A DNA stretch of 62,370 nt from Candidatus Yaniella excrementigallinarum (GTDB taxonomy: Bacteria; Actinomycetota; Actinomycetes; Actinomycetales; Micrococcaceae). The notes beneath the pieces are model-generated. The model made no database searches and was not told the DNA's origin. It saw nothing but the letters and a program-made list of their open reading frames with translations. Made by a program: the position numbers and the translations under genes. Below, piece by piece: positions 38,475 through 48,065 of the stretch. Where the stretch lies: the NCBI GenBank assembly GCA_019113675.1, contig DXHA01000095.1, forward strand, positions 1-62,370, written 5' to 3'. Positions within the stretch are counted from its first letter, which is position 1, and each line of letters begins with the position of its first letter.

Positions 38475-39001
38475 CACTGCCTGACCCCGTAGCACTGCCG
38501 CCCGGATATCTCCAACGGAACTGGACAGCCCAAGACATTGACACCGTTGTAGCACTGGATGCGCTCGTGTTTGGTCCAGACCGGTGGTCTGCCCAAATTT
38601 TTCAAGCCGAATTTGCCGCATCGAACCGCTCTAACCCGCACAGCTACTACCAGCTCATCACTTACCACGACACCGTGGTCGGCTTCTGCGGGTTAGCATA
38701 TGGTCCGCCATTTGCTGACATCACCACAATTGGCATCCACCCGGACCATACCGGTAAACGGCTTGGCGCCGCGCTACTGACTTGGCTGATTCGTACCGCC
38801 TATGCGCTTGGTGCCCAGGATATGCTGTTAGAAGTGCGTGCCGACAATACGGTGGCACAACGACTTTATGCTGCTAACGGATTTGACCACATCCACACCC
38901 GTCCGCGATATTATCCGATGGGTATAGATGCTTGGGTCATGCGCAAACGCCTCCGCGAACCCGGCGCATCATCGGCCGCCAATCTATCCACCAAGGAGTA
39001 A
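38471..39001 (+). CDS. rimI: Ribosomal-protein-S18-alanine N-acetyltransferase
   Basis: This is a GNAT-fold acetyltransferase placed as RimI by its location between tsaB and tsaD. The acetyl-CoA loop is HPDHTGKRLGAALLTWLIRT, followed by DMLLEVRADNTVAQRLYAAN and GFDHIHTRPRYYP, all typical of RimI. The length of 176 aa includes a short C-terminal tail. tsaD starts 1 base after its stop. Confidence 0.92.
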   Translation: MTLPDPVALPPGYLQRNWTAQDIDTVVALDALVFGPDRWSAQIFQAEFAASNRSNPHSYYQLITYHDTVVGFCGLAYGPPFADITTIGIHPDHTGKRLGAALLTWLIRTAYALGAQDMLLEVRADNTVAQRLYAANGFDHIHTRPRYYPMGIDAWVMRKRLREPGASSAANLSTKE

Positions 39002-39002
39002 C

Positions 39003-40076
39003 GTGACAGCCCCCATCGTTGTAGGCATCGAAACCTCATGCGACGAAACCGGCATCGGCATCGTTGCCGGCACCAAACTACTGGCCCACCAGGTAGCCTC
39101 CTCGATGGACCAGCACGTTGCCTTCGGCGGGGTAATTCCCGAAATCGCCGCGCGTGCCCATGTCACAGAATTTTGGCCAGTTTTGGATGCGGCACTTCAA
39201 GAAGCTGAGATAAACCTTGAGGATATTGATGCCATTGCTGTTACTGCCGGTCCAGGTCTGGCCGGGGCTTTGATGGTGGGAGTTGCCGGAGCAAAAGCGC
39301 TGTCGGTGGCCACTGGCAAACCGCTATACGGCATCAACCATCTAATTGCTCACATCGCAGTGGGATATCTTGACGCCGTTGGTACCGACCTATCCAGGGT
39401 GAAGCAACTAGGTGCTTTGCTGGTCTCGGGCGGGCACACTGAAATGTTGAAAATTAGGTCAATCACCTCGGACGTGGAATTATTAGGCAGCACCATTGAT
39501 GACGCCGCAGGTGAAGCCTACGACAAAGTCGCCCGGCTGATTGGGGCCGGTTACCCCGGCGGCCCAGTTATCGACAAGATGGCTCGTCAGGGTAATCCGC
39601 AAGCTTTCACCTTTCCCCGCGGACTGACAGCCCCGAAGAACATGGGGAGTCGCGAGACACCAGCTAAAGATCGATATAATTGGTCGTTTTCCGGAGTGAA
39701 AACGGCTGTTTCGCGAGCGGTAGAGCAATTTGAAGTTCGAGGCATGGACATCCCGGCAGATGATATTGCGGCCTCCTTCCAGGAGGCTGTGGCTGATGTT
39801 ATTACCAAAAAGGCGGTGCTAGCGGCCACCGAACATAATATCGACCATATTTTGCTTGGCGGGGGAGTGGCGGCTAATTCTCGGTTGCGCGAGTTGCTTA
39901 CCGTACGGACGGCGGCGGCCGGTATCGGCTTGACCATCCCACCGATAAACTTGTGCACTGATAATGGCGCCATGGTCGCAGCTTTGGGCGCGCAATTGGT
40001 AGCAGCCGATGTGGACGTCTCCGGACTGGATTTTTCAGCAAACCCAACCCAACAGGTGAGTCTCGTCTCGGTCTAA
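39003..40076 (+). CDS. tsaD: tRNA t6A threonylcarbamoyltransferase TsaD
   Basis: TsaD transfers the threonylcarbamoyl group to A37 of ANN-decoding tRNAs. GTG 39003 gives MTAPIVVGIETSCDETGIGI and lies 4 bases after AAGGAG. The metal-binding His pair is in YGINHLIAHIAVG, with IPEIAARAHVTEF, VSGGHTEML and the C-terminal NLCTDNGAMVAALG. The length of 357 aa is normal. Upstream open codons to 38928 overlap rimI and are rejected. It is convergent with the YbdK-like gene, 23 bases away. Confidence 0.97.
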   Translation: MTAPIVVGIETSCDETGIGIVAGTKLLAHQVASSMDQHVAFGGVIPEIAARAHVTEFWPVLDAALQEAEINLEDIDAIAVTAGPGLAGALMVGVAGAKALSVATGKPLYGINHLIAHIAVGYLDAVGTDLSRVKQLGALLVSGGHTEMLKIRSITSDVELLGSTIDDAAGEAYDKVARLIGAGYPGGPVIDKMARQGNPQAFTFPRGLTAPKNMGSRETPAKDRYNWSFSGVKTAVSRAVEQFEVRGMDIPADDIAASFQEAVADVITKKAVLAATEHNIDHILLGGGVAANSRLRELLTVRTAAAGIGLTIPPINLCTDNGAMVAALGAQLVAADVDVSGLDFSANPTQQVSLVSV

Positions 40077-40099
40077 TAACGACCAGCGTTGTGGGTGGC

Positions 40100-41251
40100 C
40101 TACCAGTTCCGAATTGAGGCTGCAGTTTCGCTAGCGGAATCCAAAACCAGGGCTTTGAGCTTATCGCGGTCCACTTTGGCGCCAAAGTGTGAACCCATCT
40201 TCTCGCGCTGCTGGGCAGCCAGAGTACCCTCTTTGAGCATTTCGCTGACCCATGACAACTCCCGGGAGCACCCAAGCTCATCGGCAATTGGTTCCAACCG
40301 ATTCAGCACGCGTTCAAGATCTTGTTTGACGGGTAACTCGGTGCCTGCGGAATCAACAATGACAGTAGCATCGAGGCCATATCGGGCGGCGCGCCACTTA
40401 TTTTCTTGAACATACCACGGAGGCAAAATCTCGACCTGCTGATCGGGATCAGAACCAACAACCTCGTGAACGAGACATTGGGTTAAAGCCGTAATTGCCC
40501 CAACCTGACGCAACGTCGCCACCCCGTCACAGGCCCGCTGTTCAATGGTGCCAAATCGAGGTACCGGTCGAATATCCCAACGCACTTCAGTGACATCATC
40601 GACTACACCTACACGCAATAAATCAGTAATGATGGACTCATACTCGGTCCAATTATGAAACTGAAACGGTAACCCTGACGTCGGGAGTTGCTGAAACACC
40701 AGTGTACGCTGCGAAACATAGCCGGTGTCATAGCCCTTCCAAAAAGGGCTGGAGGCGCTCAACGCCAATAGATGTGGATAATGCTTGATTAACTGGTTGA
40801 CTGCCGGCATCGCTTTGGCAACGTGGTCCAAACCAATGTGGGCGTGCACGCCATAGATCAACATTTGTTGTCCCCAATATTGGGTGCGGTCCAACATTTT
40901 TTGATATCGAATGTGGGACGAAATTGGCTCATCCAAAGCGTCGGCAAAAGGATGTGTGCCCTGGGAATACAGGCCCAACCGTTCATCTGTCAGCACATCT
41001 AATAATTGAGTGCCAGCTGTAGCTAGCTGATCGAGCCCTTCATCTACGCGGCTACATACACCGGTTACTAGCTCTAAGGTGTTGAGCATAAACTCGTCAA
41101 CGACCTTATATGGTGCGTCGTTGGGGGGTTCAAGTTTGGCCAAAATATCTTTGCCAACATTGGCCAGCTGCCCGGTAGTTGTGTCAACAAGACCGAGTTC
41201 CCACTCAATGCCAATTGACGACTGGGCAGACTTCGTAAACTCCAGGCGCAC
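40100..41251 (-). CDS. YbdK-type carboxylate-amine ligase
   Basis: This is a glutamate-cysteine ligase family 2 (GCS2) homologue (383 aa). The active-site region starts SIGIEWELGLVDTTTGQLAN; YGVHAHIGLDHVAKAMPAVN and RWDIRPVPRFGTIEQRACDG are family blocks. Actinobacteria use such enzymes for weak gamma-glutamylcysteine formation or unknown carboxylate-amine ligations; the substrate here is unknown. GTG 41251 is preceded by GGAGG. It stands alone, convergent with tsaD. Confidence 0.9.
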   Translation of the reverse strand: MRLEFTKSAQSSIGIEWELGLVDTTTGQLANVGKDILAKLEPPNDAPYKVVDEFMLNTLELVTGVCSRVDEGLDQLATAGTQLLDVLTDERLGLYSQGTHPFADALDEPISSHIRYQKMLDRTQYWGQQMLIYGVHAHIGLDHVAKAMPAVNQLIKHYPHLLALSASSPFWKGYDTGYVSQRTLVFQQLPTSGLPFQFHNWTEYESIITDLLRVGVVDDVTEVRWDIRPVPRFGTIEQRACDGVATLRQVGAITALTQCLVHEVVGSDPDQQVEILPPWYVQENKWRAARYGLDATVIVDSAGTELPVKQDLERVLNRLEPIADELGCSRELSWVSEMLKEGTLAAQQREKMGSHFGAKVDRDKLKALVLDSASETAASIRNW

Positions 41252-41597
41252 GCTATTGCCTCCATCTTTCGGGGGTCCAACTCATGGTACCGGGCGGTGA
41301 CGGCACTGGGTGTTCTCTAACCTTTTGCGTCGTGTTTATGTCGCCTTGTAGTTGTATATCGGACCGTAAGCCCGAAAGGCGAAGACCACGCTGGCTGATA
41401 AATGCTAGTGAAATAACCCATGGAGCAAGTCTGCAGGTGCTGATCGTGTCACGCGCAACATCAATGAACGCTAACAAAGACGTGACGTAACGGGACATGT
41501 CCAATGGCTCAAAGACAGGCCACGAAGTGTCAATGTGAGCTGAATAACATCACGCTCCCTTGCGCTAATTCGCAAAGGATGGCTAAACTGTTCTCCG
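41252..41597. other. Divergent gap without a gene
   Basis: The 346 bases between the YbdK-like gene and the DtxR box contain no recognisable gene. A perfect 10-base palindrome (GGACATGTCC) occurs around 41493-41502. Several short open frames on both strands lack family resemblance. Confidence 0.5.
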
Positions 41598-41616
41598 TTA
41601 GCTTAGGTTTACCTAA
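41598..41616. promoter_or_regulatory. DtxR/IdeR iron box
   Basis: The 19-mer TTAGCTTAGGTTTACCTAA matches the DtxR/IdeR consensus TTAGGTTAGGCTAACCTAA at 16 of 19 positions, with a strong inner palindrome CTTAGGT/ACCTAAG. It overlaps the -35 of the promoter in front of a siderophore ABC operon. Iron-loaded DtxR would block transcription when iron is plentiful. Confidence 0.85.
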
Positions 41617-41636
41617 GTACGTAAGCATGTTATTCT
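41608..41636 (+). promoter_or_regulatory. Promoter of the siderophore uptake operon
   Basis: TTTACC (41608-41613) and TATTCT (41631-41636) are separated by 17 bases. The -35 lies inside the iron box. The binding-protein start is 32 bases past the -10. Confidence 0.65.
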
Positions 41637-41667
41637 GTTGTTTTACTTTGTCATTTGGAGACGAAAC

Positions 41668-42669
41668 GTGAAAAAGCTTGGACTCAACCGCACCGGTTTG
41701 GCTGCCTTGATTGCCGTAGGGGCCCTAGGATTGAACGCCTGTGGATCAGCTGATGCTGAAAATGCCGATACCGCTAGCGACAGTGATTCCGCTGTTGAAG
41801 TGACCGATATGGCTGGCGACACCCATGAAGTGCCAGCGGATCCTAGTTCTGTTATTGCGACCGATAACCGGATATTCCGCACTCTGGCCGACTGGGACAT
41901 TGACCTATCAGCTGCCCCGGTGGATCTGATGGACGATGGCATGGAAGAGACTAAAAAATATACTGATAACGACGACATTCTAAATATCGGAAATCACCGT
42001 GAACCCGATATGGAAATGGTTACCGCAGCCGAGCCCGATCTAGTGCTCAATGGTCAACGTTTTAGTCAACACGGCGCAGATATTGCCAAAGCCATCGATG
42101 ACAACGTTCCAATTGTTGATACCAACATAGAAACAGAAACTGGAGAAATCGATCAGGAATTTCGTGACCAGATTTCTCTGCTAGGCGAGGTGTTCGATCG
42201 CGAGGATGACGCAGATGCGCTTATCTCCGAATTTGATGAAGCATTAGACCGTGCTCAAGAGGCATATGATTCAGATATGACCGTTAGTGGTCTGGTCACT
42301 TCCGGTGGGGATATTAACTATGCTGCACCTACGACCGGTCGTGCTGTTGGCCCCCTGTACGATATCTTGGATCTTACTCCTGCCTTAGATGATGAGGGCT
42401 CGTCAGATCATCAAGGTGATGATATTTCTGTTGAGGCAATCGCAGATGCCAACCCAGAGTATTTGATCGTGATGGACCGTGACGCAGCTGTTGGTGACGG
42501 TACTTCATCTGGGGCAAAAGAACTCATTGAAGAATCAGAAGCGCTGCAGGATGTACCGGCCGTAGAAAACGATAATGTGTACTACATGCCAGCTGATTTC
42601 TACTTGGCTGAAGATATCCAAAACTACACCACGGTCCTCAACGACCTGGCTGACGAATGGTCAAAGTAA
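41668..42669 (+). CDS. Iron-siderophore-binding lipoprotein
   Basis: This is the substrate-binding component of an iron-siderophore ABC importer (333 aa). GTG 41668 has GGAG 7 bases upstream and gives a lipoprotein signal with lipobox LNAC (Cys at about 23), followed by an acidic linker. The fold starts at VEVTDMAGDTHEVPADPSSV, with PDMEMVTAAEPDLVLNG and VYYMPADFYLAEDIQNYT later, as in CeuE/FatB-like proteins. It heads a four-gene operon behind the DtxR box. Siderophore identity is unknown. Confidence 0.93.
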   Translation: MKKLGLNRTGLAALIAVGALGLNACGSADAENADTASDSDSAVEVTDMAGDTHEVPADPSSVIATDNRIFRTLADWDIDLSAAPVDLMDDGMEETKKYTDNDDILNIGNHREPDMEMVTAAEPDLVLNGQRFSQHGADIAKAIDDNVPIVDTNIETETGEIDQEFRDQISLLGEVFDREDDADALISEFDEALDRAQEAYDSDMTVSGLVTSGGDINYAAPTTGRAVGPLYDILDLTPALDDEGSSDHQGDDISVEAIADANPEYLIVMDRDAAVGDGTSSGAKELIEESEALQDVPAVENDNVYYMPADFYLAEDIQNYTTVLNDLADEWSK

Positions 42670-42685
42670 GTAAATAAGGTTTTGC

Positions 42686-43699
42686 GTGACTAAAATTTCT
42701 CATCCTCGCCCTGGTGGGCTCGTTACGTCTGCCGGTGCCCCGAAGAGACCTGGAAAATGGTCACGCATATGGCCGCTGTTGATCGGGCTGATGGTTACCC
42801 TCAGCCTGGTCACGGCGTCATTATTTATCGGAGTATATGACCTCAGCTCCGAGGGCGGCCGCGACATGTTTTTTGTAACTCGCGTTCCGCGCACTATCGC
42901 ACTGATTCTGTCTGGGGCCTCAATGGCTGTGGTCGGACTGATCATGCAATTGATGACACAAAACCGATTCGTAGAACCTTCAACCACAGGAACTATCGAA
43001 TGGGCTGGTCTCGGACTGATTCTGACCTACGTTGTCGTGCCACAACCATCACTATTACTGCGTATGATTGTGGCCATTGTTTTTTCCCTTGTGGGAACGC
43101 TAATATTTTTTGCTTTCCTGCAACGCGTGGCCTTGAAATCATCGCTTGTTGTCCCCATTGTCGGTTTGATGTTGGGTGCTGTGGTGGGGTCGGTATCGAC
43201 ATTTGTGGCACTACAAACCGATATGCTGCAAAATCTAGGCATCTGGTTTGCTGGCTCCTTTACCGGCGTGACCCGGGGCCGGTATGAGCTCCTATGGATC
43301 GTGGCAGCGATGACTGTGGTCGTATACTTTATTGCTGACCGTTTTACTGTGGCAGGACTCGGCGAAGAGATCGCCACCTCTGTGGGCCTAAATTATCGGG
43401 CAGTGGTGTTAACCGGCATTCTGATCGTGGCCGTCACCACCGGTGTTGTATCCGTCGTTGTGGGCTCGCTACCATTTTTGGGGCTGGTCGTGCCCAATAT
43501 AGTTTCGATGTTCCGCGGGGATAACCTTAGAACAAACCTGCCCTGGGTGGTAATGGTAGGCATTGTGGTGATAACCCTGACCGATATCATTGGCCGGACC
43601 ATTATCATGCCGTTTGAAATCCCAGTTTCGATGATCCTCGGGGTGCTGGGCGCTACGGTATTTGTCTATCTGATCGTGCGAAGGGGGCGCCGTGGTTAA
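42686..43699 (+). CDS. Iron-siderophore ABC permease 1 (FecCD family)
   Basis: This is a multi-span permease (337 aa) of the FecCD family. It shows about nine hydrophobic segments; VVVGSLPFLGLVVPNIVSMF is the conserved segment before the ATPase-contacting helix, and the FVTRVPRTIALILSGASMAV N-terminal block is typical. It starts at GTG 42686, 16 bases after the lipoprotein gene, and overlaps the second permease by 8 bases. Confidence 0.93.
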   Translation: MTKISHPRPGGLVTSAGAPKRPGKWSRIWPLLIGLMVTLSLVTASLFIGVYDLSSEGGRDMFFVTRVPRTIALILSGASMAVVGLIMQLMTQNRFVEPSTTGTIEWAGLGLILTYVVVPQPSLLLRMIVAIVFSLVGTLIFFAFLQRVALKSSLVVPIVGLMLGAVVGSVSTFVALQTDMLQNLGIWFAGSFTGVTRGRYELLWIVAAMTVVVYFIADRFTVAGLGEEIATSVGLNYRAVVLTGILIVAVTTGVVSVVVGSLPFLGLVVPNIVSMFRGDNLRTNLPWVVMVGIVVITLTDIIGRTIIMPFEIPVSMILGVLGATVFVYLIVRRGRRG

Positions 43700-44717
43700 G
43701 ACAGCTCCCGTCACAGCGACATCAACCACCACATTTGTCGACGCTAAACACCGGCGACGCTGGCTCATCTGCCTGGTCGCGCTGATCGTGGTTGCCATCA
43801 GCCTGGTGGTGGCCAATATTACCTTTGATAATCCCATGCCGTTGGGTACCGACGGATTTTGGAAAATCGCCCAGTCACGCGTGTCTTCGATCGTGGTAAT
43901 GGCGGTGGTTGCAGCCGCCCATGCTTTTGCCACCGTGGCCTTTCATACCGTCACTTTCAACCGCATTGTGACGCCTTCAATTTTGGGCTTTGAAGCGCTC
44001 TACGGGTTGATTAATACTGCTGCGGTGTTCATCCTGGGCGCCGCAGGCGCAACGGTCACGCGCGGGATCGCTTCATATTTTTTCCAAGTCATCGTCATGG
44101 TCGCGTTTGCCACGCTGCTATATTCGTGGCTGCTAAGTTCCAAATTCACCAACGTGCACACCATGCTGCTTGTTGGTGTGGTCATGGGGGCTGGTCTAGC
44201 CTCGCTAACCACCTTTATGCAGCGCATGCTAGACCCCAACGAATTCGACATCCTTACAGCACGGCTGATGGGAAATATTTCGAATGCCAACACGCAGTAT
44301 CTGCCCTACGCGATTCCGATTGTGGCCGCCGTGGTGTGCTGGCTCATCTTTCATTCTCGCCGCCTTGATGCCTTATCACTGGGATCAGCCGTATCAACTA
44401 GCCTAGGACTGGATCACCGGCGGGAAACCATCAAAGTGCTCGTGGCCGTTTCTATTTTGATGGCTATGACTACGTCACTTGTCGGACCCATGACGTTTCT
44501 TGGCTTCCTAGTAGCAACCATGGCCTATTCCATCGCCGATACATATAGCCATCGGGCAATCTTTCCAATAGCGTTTTTGCTCGGATTTGTTTTGCTGACC
44601 GGCGCATATTTTGTCTTGCGGCATATATTTTACGCTCAGGGTGCGGTTACTGTCATTGTTGAGCTCATCGGTGGGCTAGTATTTCTAATCGTTATCATGC
44701 GGAAGGGGCGGCTATGA
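43692..44717 (+). CDS. Iron-siderophore ABC permease 2 (FecCD family)
   Basis: This second, non-identical permease (341 aa) would form a heterodimeric channel with the first, as in FatC/FatD or CeuB/CeuC systems. Conserved blocks are FHTVTFNRIVTPSILGFEAL, MLLVGVVMGAGLASLTTFMQ and SLVGPMTFLGFLVATMAYSI. It starts at GTG 43692 and overlaps the ATPase gene by 4 bases. Confidence 0.93.
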   Translation: MVKTAPVTATSTTTFVDAKHRRRWLICLVALIVVAISLVVANITFDNPMPLGTDGFWKIAQSRVSSIVVMAVVAAAHAFATVAFHTVTFNRIVTPSILGFEALYGLINTAAVFILGAAGATVTRGIASYFFQVIVMVAFATLLYSWLLSSKFTNVHTMLLVGVVMGAGLASLTTFMQRMLDPNEFDILTARLMGNISNANTQYLPYAIPIVAAVVCWLIFHSRRLDALSLGSAVSTSLGLDHRRETIKVLVAVSILMAMTTSLVGPMTFLGFLVATMAYSIADTYSHRAIFPIAFLLGFVLLTGAYFVLRHIFYAQGAVTVIVELIGGLVFLIVIMRKGRL

Positions 44718-45469
44718 TTACCCTAGAAAACGTCACGAAAACCTATTCGGGCGAAACCACCATTGGTCCCATCGATCTTGAAATCCCTTCCGGTGGTATT
44801 ACTTCTCTGGTTGGTCCCAACGGGGCAGGAAAATCTACCGTATTGACCATGATGGGTCGGTTGTTGACCCCGGATTCTGGCAAAATTACCGTCGGTGGCT
44901 TGGATGTCGCTAACGCGAAGTCCAATGACGTCGCTAAAAAACTAGCCATCCTACGCCAAGAAAACCACTTCGTTACCCGCCTGACGGTGCGCCAGCTGAT
45001 CGGTTTTGGACGCTACCCACACTCGCATGGTCGACTCACCATCGATGATGAGAAACATATTAATGCTTCGCTAGAGTTCTTAAACCTGACCGCACTACAA
45101 GACCGGTACCTAGATGAACTCTCCGGCGGGCAGCGTCAGCGCGCTTATGTTGCGATGGTGCTAGCTCAGGATACCGAATACGTTTTCCTTGATGAACCGT
45201 TAAATAACCTGGACATGAGCCACTCGGTACAAATGATGCGCCAGCTGCGTGCTGCAGCCGATGAACTGGGCCGCACCGTGATTGTCGTGATGCACGATAT
45301 AAACTTTGCTTCACGGTACTCGGATAATATTTTGGCCATGAATGATGGCCAAGTCACACACTTCGCTGCCTGTGCCGACACCATGAAATCCTCGGTGCTC
45401 AGTGAAATCTTTGGTACTTCGGTGCGCATCATCGACGACGTCGATGGCCCGCTGGCGGTGTATTTCTAA
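44714..45469 (+). CDS. Iron-siderophore ABC ATP-binding protein
   Basis: This FecE-type ATPase (251 aa) energises the two permeases. Walker A is LVGPNGAGKSTVLTMMGRLL, the signature LSGGQRQRAYVAMVLAQ, Walker B YVFLDEPLNNLDM and the H-loop VIVVMHDINFASRY. It ends the operon; the next gene is convergent with only 2 bases between the stops and no terminator hairpin. Confidence 0.95.
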   Translation: MITLENVTKTYSGETTIGPIDLEIPSGGITSLVGPNGAGKSTVLTMMGRLLTPDSGKITVGGLDVANAKSNDVAKKLAILRQENHFVTRLTVRQLIGFGRYPHSHGRLTIDDEKHINASLEFLNLTALQDRYLDELSGGQRQRAYVAMVLAQDTEYVFLDEPLNNLDMSHSVQMMRQLRAAADELGRTVIVVMHDINFASRYSDNILAMNDGQVTHFAACADTMKSSVLSEIFGTSVRIIDDVDGPLAVYF

Positions 45470-45471
45470 CG

Positions 45472-46767
45472 TTAGTCCATCGGCTCGACAACGATGGCAT
45501 AGCGGTCATCGCCGATCCGGGTTAGCACCAGTGTCGTGTGTTCGCCGGCAGTAGCTTTTTTCGAGTTGCTGCCCTGCATCAAGGTGCGTCGCAATTCCTC
45601 GGGGGCTACATCGACGCCACGTTTTTTAATATCTAGTCGTGTCACATTATGCTCTTTGAGGTATTGTCGTAGCGTTTTAACCTTATACGGCAGCACCTCA
45701 ACGATCCGATAAGCGGTAGCAAATGGGGTAGCTAGGTATGCATCGGAGCAAAAATAGGCAATGTGCTCATCCAGTTGCCGTCCGGCACGGGCATCGGCGG
45801 GGTCATCGGCCATAAAATGAGTGACCATTAAATCGGTGATGAGTCCGGCACGGATTACTGCACCATTAGGTTCGTAGAGGTAGCCAGTTGCGCCGTCTAC
45901 TCCGGCAACTGGCACCTGCGGCGACTGGTTAAAGTCTGTAGTGGCAGTCAGCTCGGCGGTACCTGTCTTATCTATGATAAGTGCAGATCGGCGAACATCT
46001 GCGCGTTGGGCCATATTGAACCACAGCACTGCTTCTACGATATTGCCGTGCAGCGAGACCCACTGTGCTTCAGCGGTTTCGGGGATTACATCGTGAGCCA
46101 ATGCCGGACCGAGTTTCACCCCCAGGGCATAACCTGCATCGGCGAGTTCTTCCACGAAAGATAGCGGTGGCGAGAATGCCTCTGGATCAAAAATACGGAC
46201 CGTACCGTGTGACAACGTTTTCCGACGAGCCGGATCTAACCAGTATCCACGGGTTATATCAACATCAACGGGATGGTGCTGCACCCAATCCAGCGCGTCT
46301 GCTACTTCAACTTTTGCATGCGGAAACGCCATAAGATTAATGGTCGTGGCTGCAGCGGTAGTTTCATCAATTTCTACGGCGATGACAGGAATGTCGATAC
46401 CTGCTATAGCCAGGGCATCAGCACCTAGTCCCGCACCCAGGTCCACAACCTCATCGACACCGGCACGACTGAAACGACGCGCATGGTGAGCTGCTACCTG
46501 AAGTGAAGTGGCCTGTTGCAGACCGGCATCGGTAAACAGCATCTGATCGACGAAGGGCCCGAACTTGATTTCAGCTTGCCTTCGTAGCTTCAGCTGAGTC
46601 AATACAGAATTTACGACAGCGGGCTGGTACCCGGCTGATCGCAGGGATTCAGCGAGTTTAAGCGTATCGGCGGAAGCATAGGTGCCTTCACGCCATAGCC
46701 GATTGAGTAGTTCGAAGCCCTCCGGGGTGAGCACACCGGCAAGTTCAGCAGCAGTTGAATCAGACAC
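45472..46767 (-). CDS. Class I SAM methyltransferase with THUMP-like domain
   Basis: The product (431 aa) has a Rossmann methyltransferase domain with the SAM loop VVDLGAGLGADALAIAG and a downstream DPARR motif (GYWLDPARRKT), followed by a C-terminal THUMP-like region (VEVLPYKVKTLRQYLKEHNV, DIKKRGVDVAPEELRR). This suggests an RNA substrate, but it is not established. GTG 46767 places the start 23 bases after the MFS stop; the open frame up to 46947 would overlap the MFS gene. It is third in the MarR-MFS-methyltransferase direction. Confidence 0.85.
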   Translation of the reverse strand: MSDSTAAELAGVLTPEGFELLNRLWREGTYASADTLKLAESLRSAGYQPAVVNSVLTQLKLRRQAEIKFGPFVDQMLFTDAGLQQATSLQVAAHHARRFSRAGVDEVVDLGAGLGADALAIAGIDIPVIAVEIDETTAAATTINLMAFPHAKVEVADALDWVQHHPVDVDITRGYWLDPARRKTLSHGTVRIFDPEAFSPPLSFVEELADAGYALGVKLGPALAHDVIPETAEAQWVSLHGNIVEAVLWFNMAQRADVRRSALIIDKTGTAELTATTDFNQSPQVPVAGVDGATGYLYEPNGAVIRAGLITDLMVTHFMADDPADARAGRQLDEHIAYFCSDAYLATPFATAYRIVEVLPYKVKTLRQYLKEHNVTRLDIKKRGVDVAPEELRRTLMQGSNSKKATAGEHTTLVLTRIGDDRYAIVVEPMD

Positions 46768-46790
46768 GACTACCAGGCTACCGGTTTCGT

Positions 46791-48041
46791 TTAGTGCGTG
46801 TGAGCTGGTGCGCTGGTGGCAATACGCGAAAAGATTCTGCCTCGCTGACGTTGGGTCGCTGGCAGGACCCGATAGCCACAGATTAACAGCACAGCAGCCG
46901 CGCAGAGTGCGATAACGCTGCCCCAAAATGGGCCGGGTGCGCCCCACAGTGCAATGAGCGGGGCTGATAGCAGCGGAAAGATCGCGCCGCCTAGGAAACG
47001 AAAACCCGAATATGATGATGAGGCGATGTTCCGCGGCAACGCCGTAGCGTTGAGGGCCGACTGCGTGAATAAGGTATTGGCAATACCTTGGAATCCGCCT
47101 AGTGCAATAATGCCGATTACCACAACGGTGAGATTATTTGTGTTCAGTGCCAGCACCGTCATCATGGTGCCCATCGCGGCTAGGGTTGTCAGAATAGCTG
47201 GCACTAGCCCAAAGTGTTCGATCATCGGCTCGGGAAGAGCCAGCGAACAGATCGCTAATAAGACGCCCCAGCCAAAAAATACTGTCCCTAAGGTTAATGG
47301 GGTGTAGCTAGCCCCCGAAGCTGCAGCTGCTCCGGCTAAAGCATGTGGAGCATAGGCCAGAAGGCAAATAAAACTAAAATTATAACATAAAGCCGTGGCT
47401 GCTAATAATAGCAAAGGCTTCTCTCGAAGAGCGCTAAAGCCGGCCATGAGAGGAACGGGACTGGGTTTGTCTGCGGGTTTAACAAAAATTGTTACCGTAG
47501 CGGCTGCCAGCCCCATCATTAGAGCAGTGCCTAAAAATGGTGCTCGCCATGATATTGACCCAAGTGTCCCGCCCACTAACGGTCCCAAAGCCATTCCGGC
47601 TCCGAGCGCGGCTTCATAAAGGATAATTGCCGCAGCAGAGCCGCCGTTGGCTGCTCCGACAATACCGGCTAATGCCATAGTCATAAACATGGCGTTGCCA
47701 AAACCCCAGCCGGCGCGTAACCCGATAACCTGACCGACGGTGTCGGATAAGCCTGCAAGACTAGCGAACAGTACGATAATGATCAGCCCGGTTACCAAAG
47801 TGGCCTTGACGCCGATGCGCGTAGAAATGAAACCGGCAAAGAACATCGTCAAAGCCGTCACCAGCAGGTATGAGGTAAAGAGCAGCATCGATTCAAATGC
47901 TGTGGCTCCAAGTTGTTCGGCAATTGTCGGCAGGATAGGCGACACGAGCCCAATACCGATAAACGACGCTGCGGTGGCAAAGGTAATGGCCCACACGCTG
48001 GCGGGTTGTTTTAAAATCTGTCCGGCAGGAGAACTGGACAT
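46791..48041 (-). CDS. MFS transporter
   Basis: This is a drug-efflux-like major facilitator (416 aa) with about twelve membrane segments, beginning WAITFATAASFIGIGLVSPI. FISTRIGVKATLVTGLIIIV resembles the loop 2-3 motif and GAALGAGMALGPLVGGTLGS the antiporter motif C. ATG 48041 is chosen; a TTG one codon upstream is the alternative. It lies 24 bases downstream of the marR gene, so it is probably the pump controlled by that regulator. The substrate is unknown. Confidence 0.9.
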   Translation of the reverse strand: MSSSPAGQILKQPASVWAITFATAASFIGIGLVSPILPTIAEQLGATAFESMLLFTSYLLVTALTMFFAGFISTRIGVKATLVTGLIIIVLFASLAGLSDTVGQVIGLRAGWGFGNAMFMTMALAGIVGAANGGSAAAIILYEAALGAGMALGPLVGGTLGSISWRAPFLGTALMMGLAAATVTIFVKPADKPSPVPLMAGFSALREKPLLLLAATALCYNFSFICLLAYAPHALAGAAAASGASYTPLTLGTVFFGWGVLLAICSLALPEPMIEHFGLVPAILTTLAAMGTMMTVLALNTNNLTVVVIGIIALGGFQGIANTLFTQSALNATALPRNIASSSYSGFRFLGGAIFPLLSAPLIALWGAPGPFWGSVIALCAAAVLLICGYRVLPATQRQRGRIFSRIATSAPAHTH

Positions 48042-48065
48042 CAAGGAATCATCTTCTTTCCAACG

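Noticed and set aside
38928-39002. 25-residue extension of tsaD into rimI
   Set aside because: GTG 39003 has AAGGAG just upstream and gives the conserved TsaD start.
40077-40099. Terminator between tsaD and the YbdK-like gene
   Set aside because: The 23-base gap holds no hairpin with a convincing stem.
46768-46947. 60-residue N-terminal extension of the THUMP-like methyltransferase
   Set aside because: It would overlap the MFS coding region by about 150 bases; GTG 46767 fits the gap after the MFS stop.
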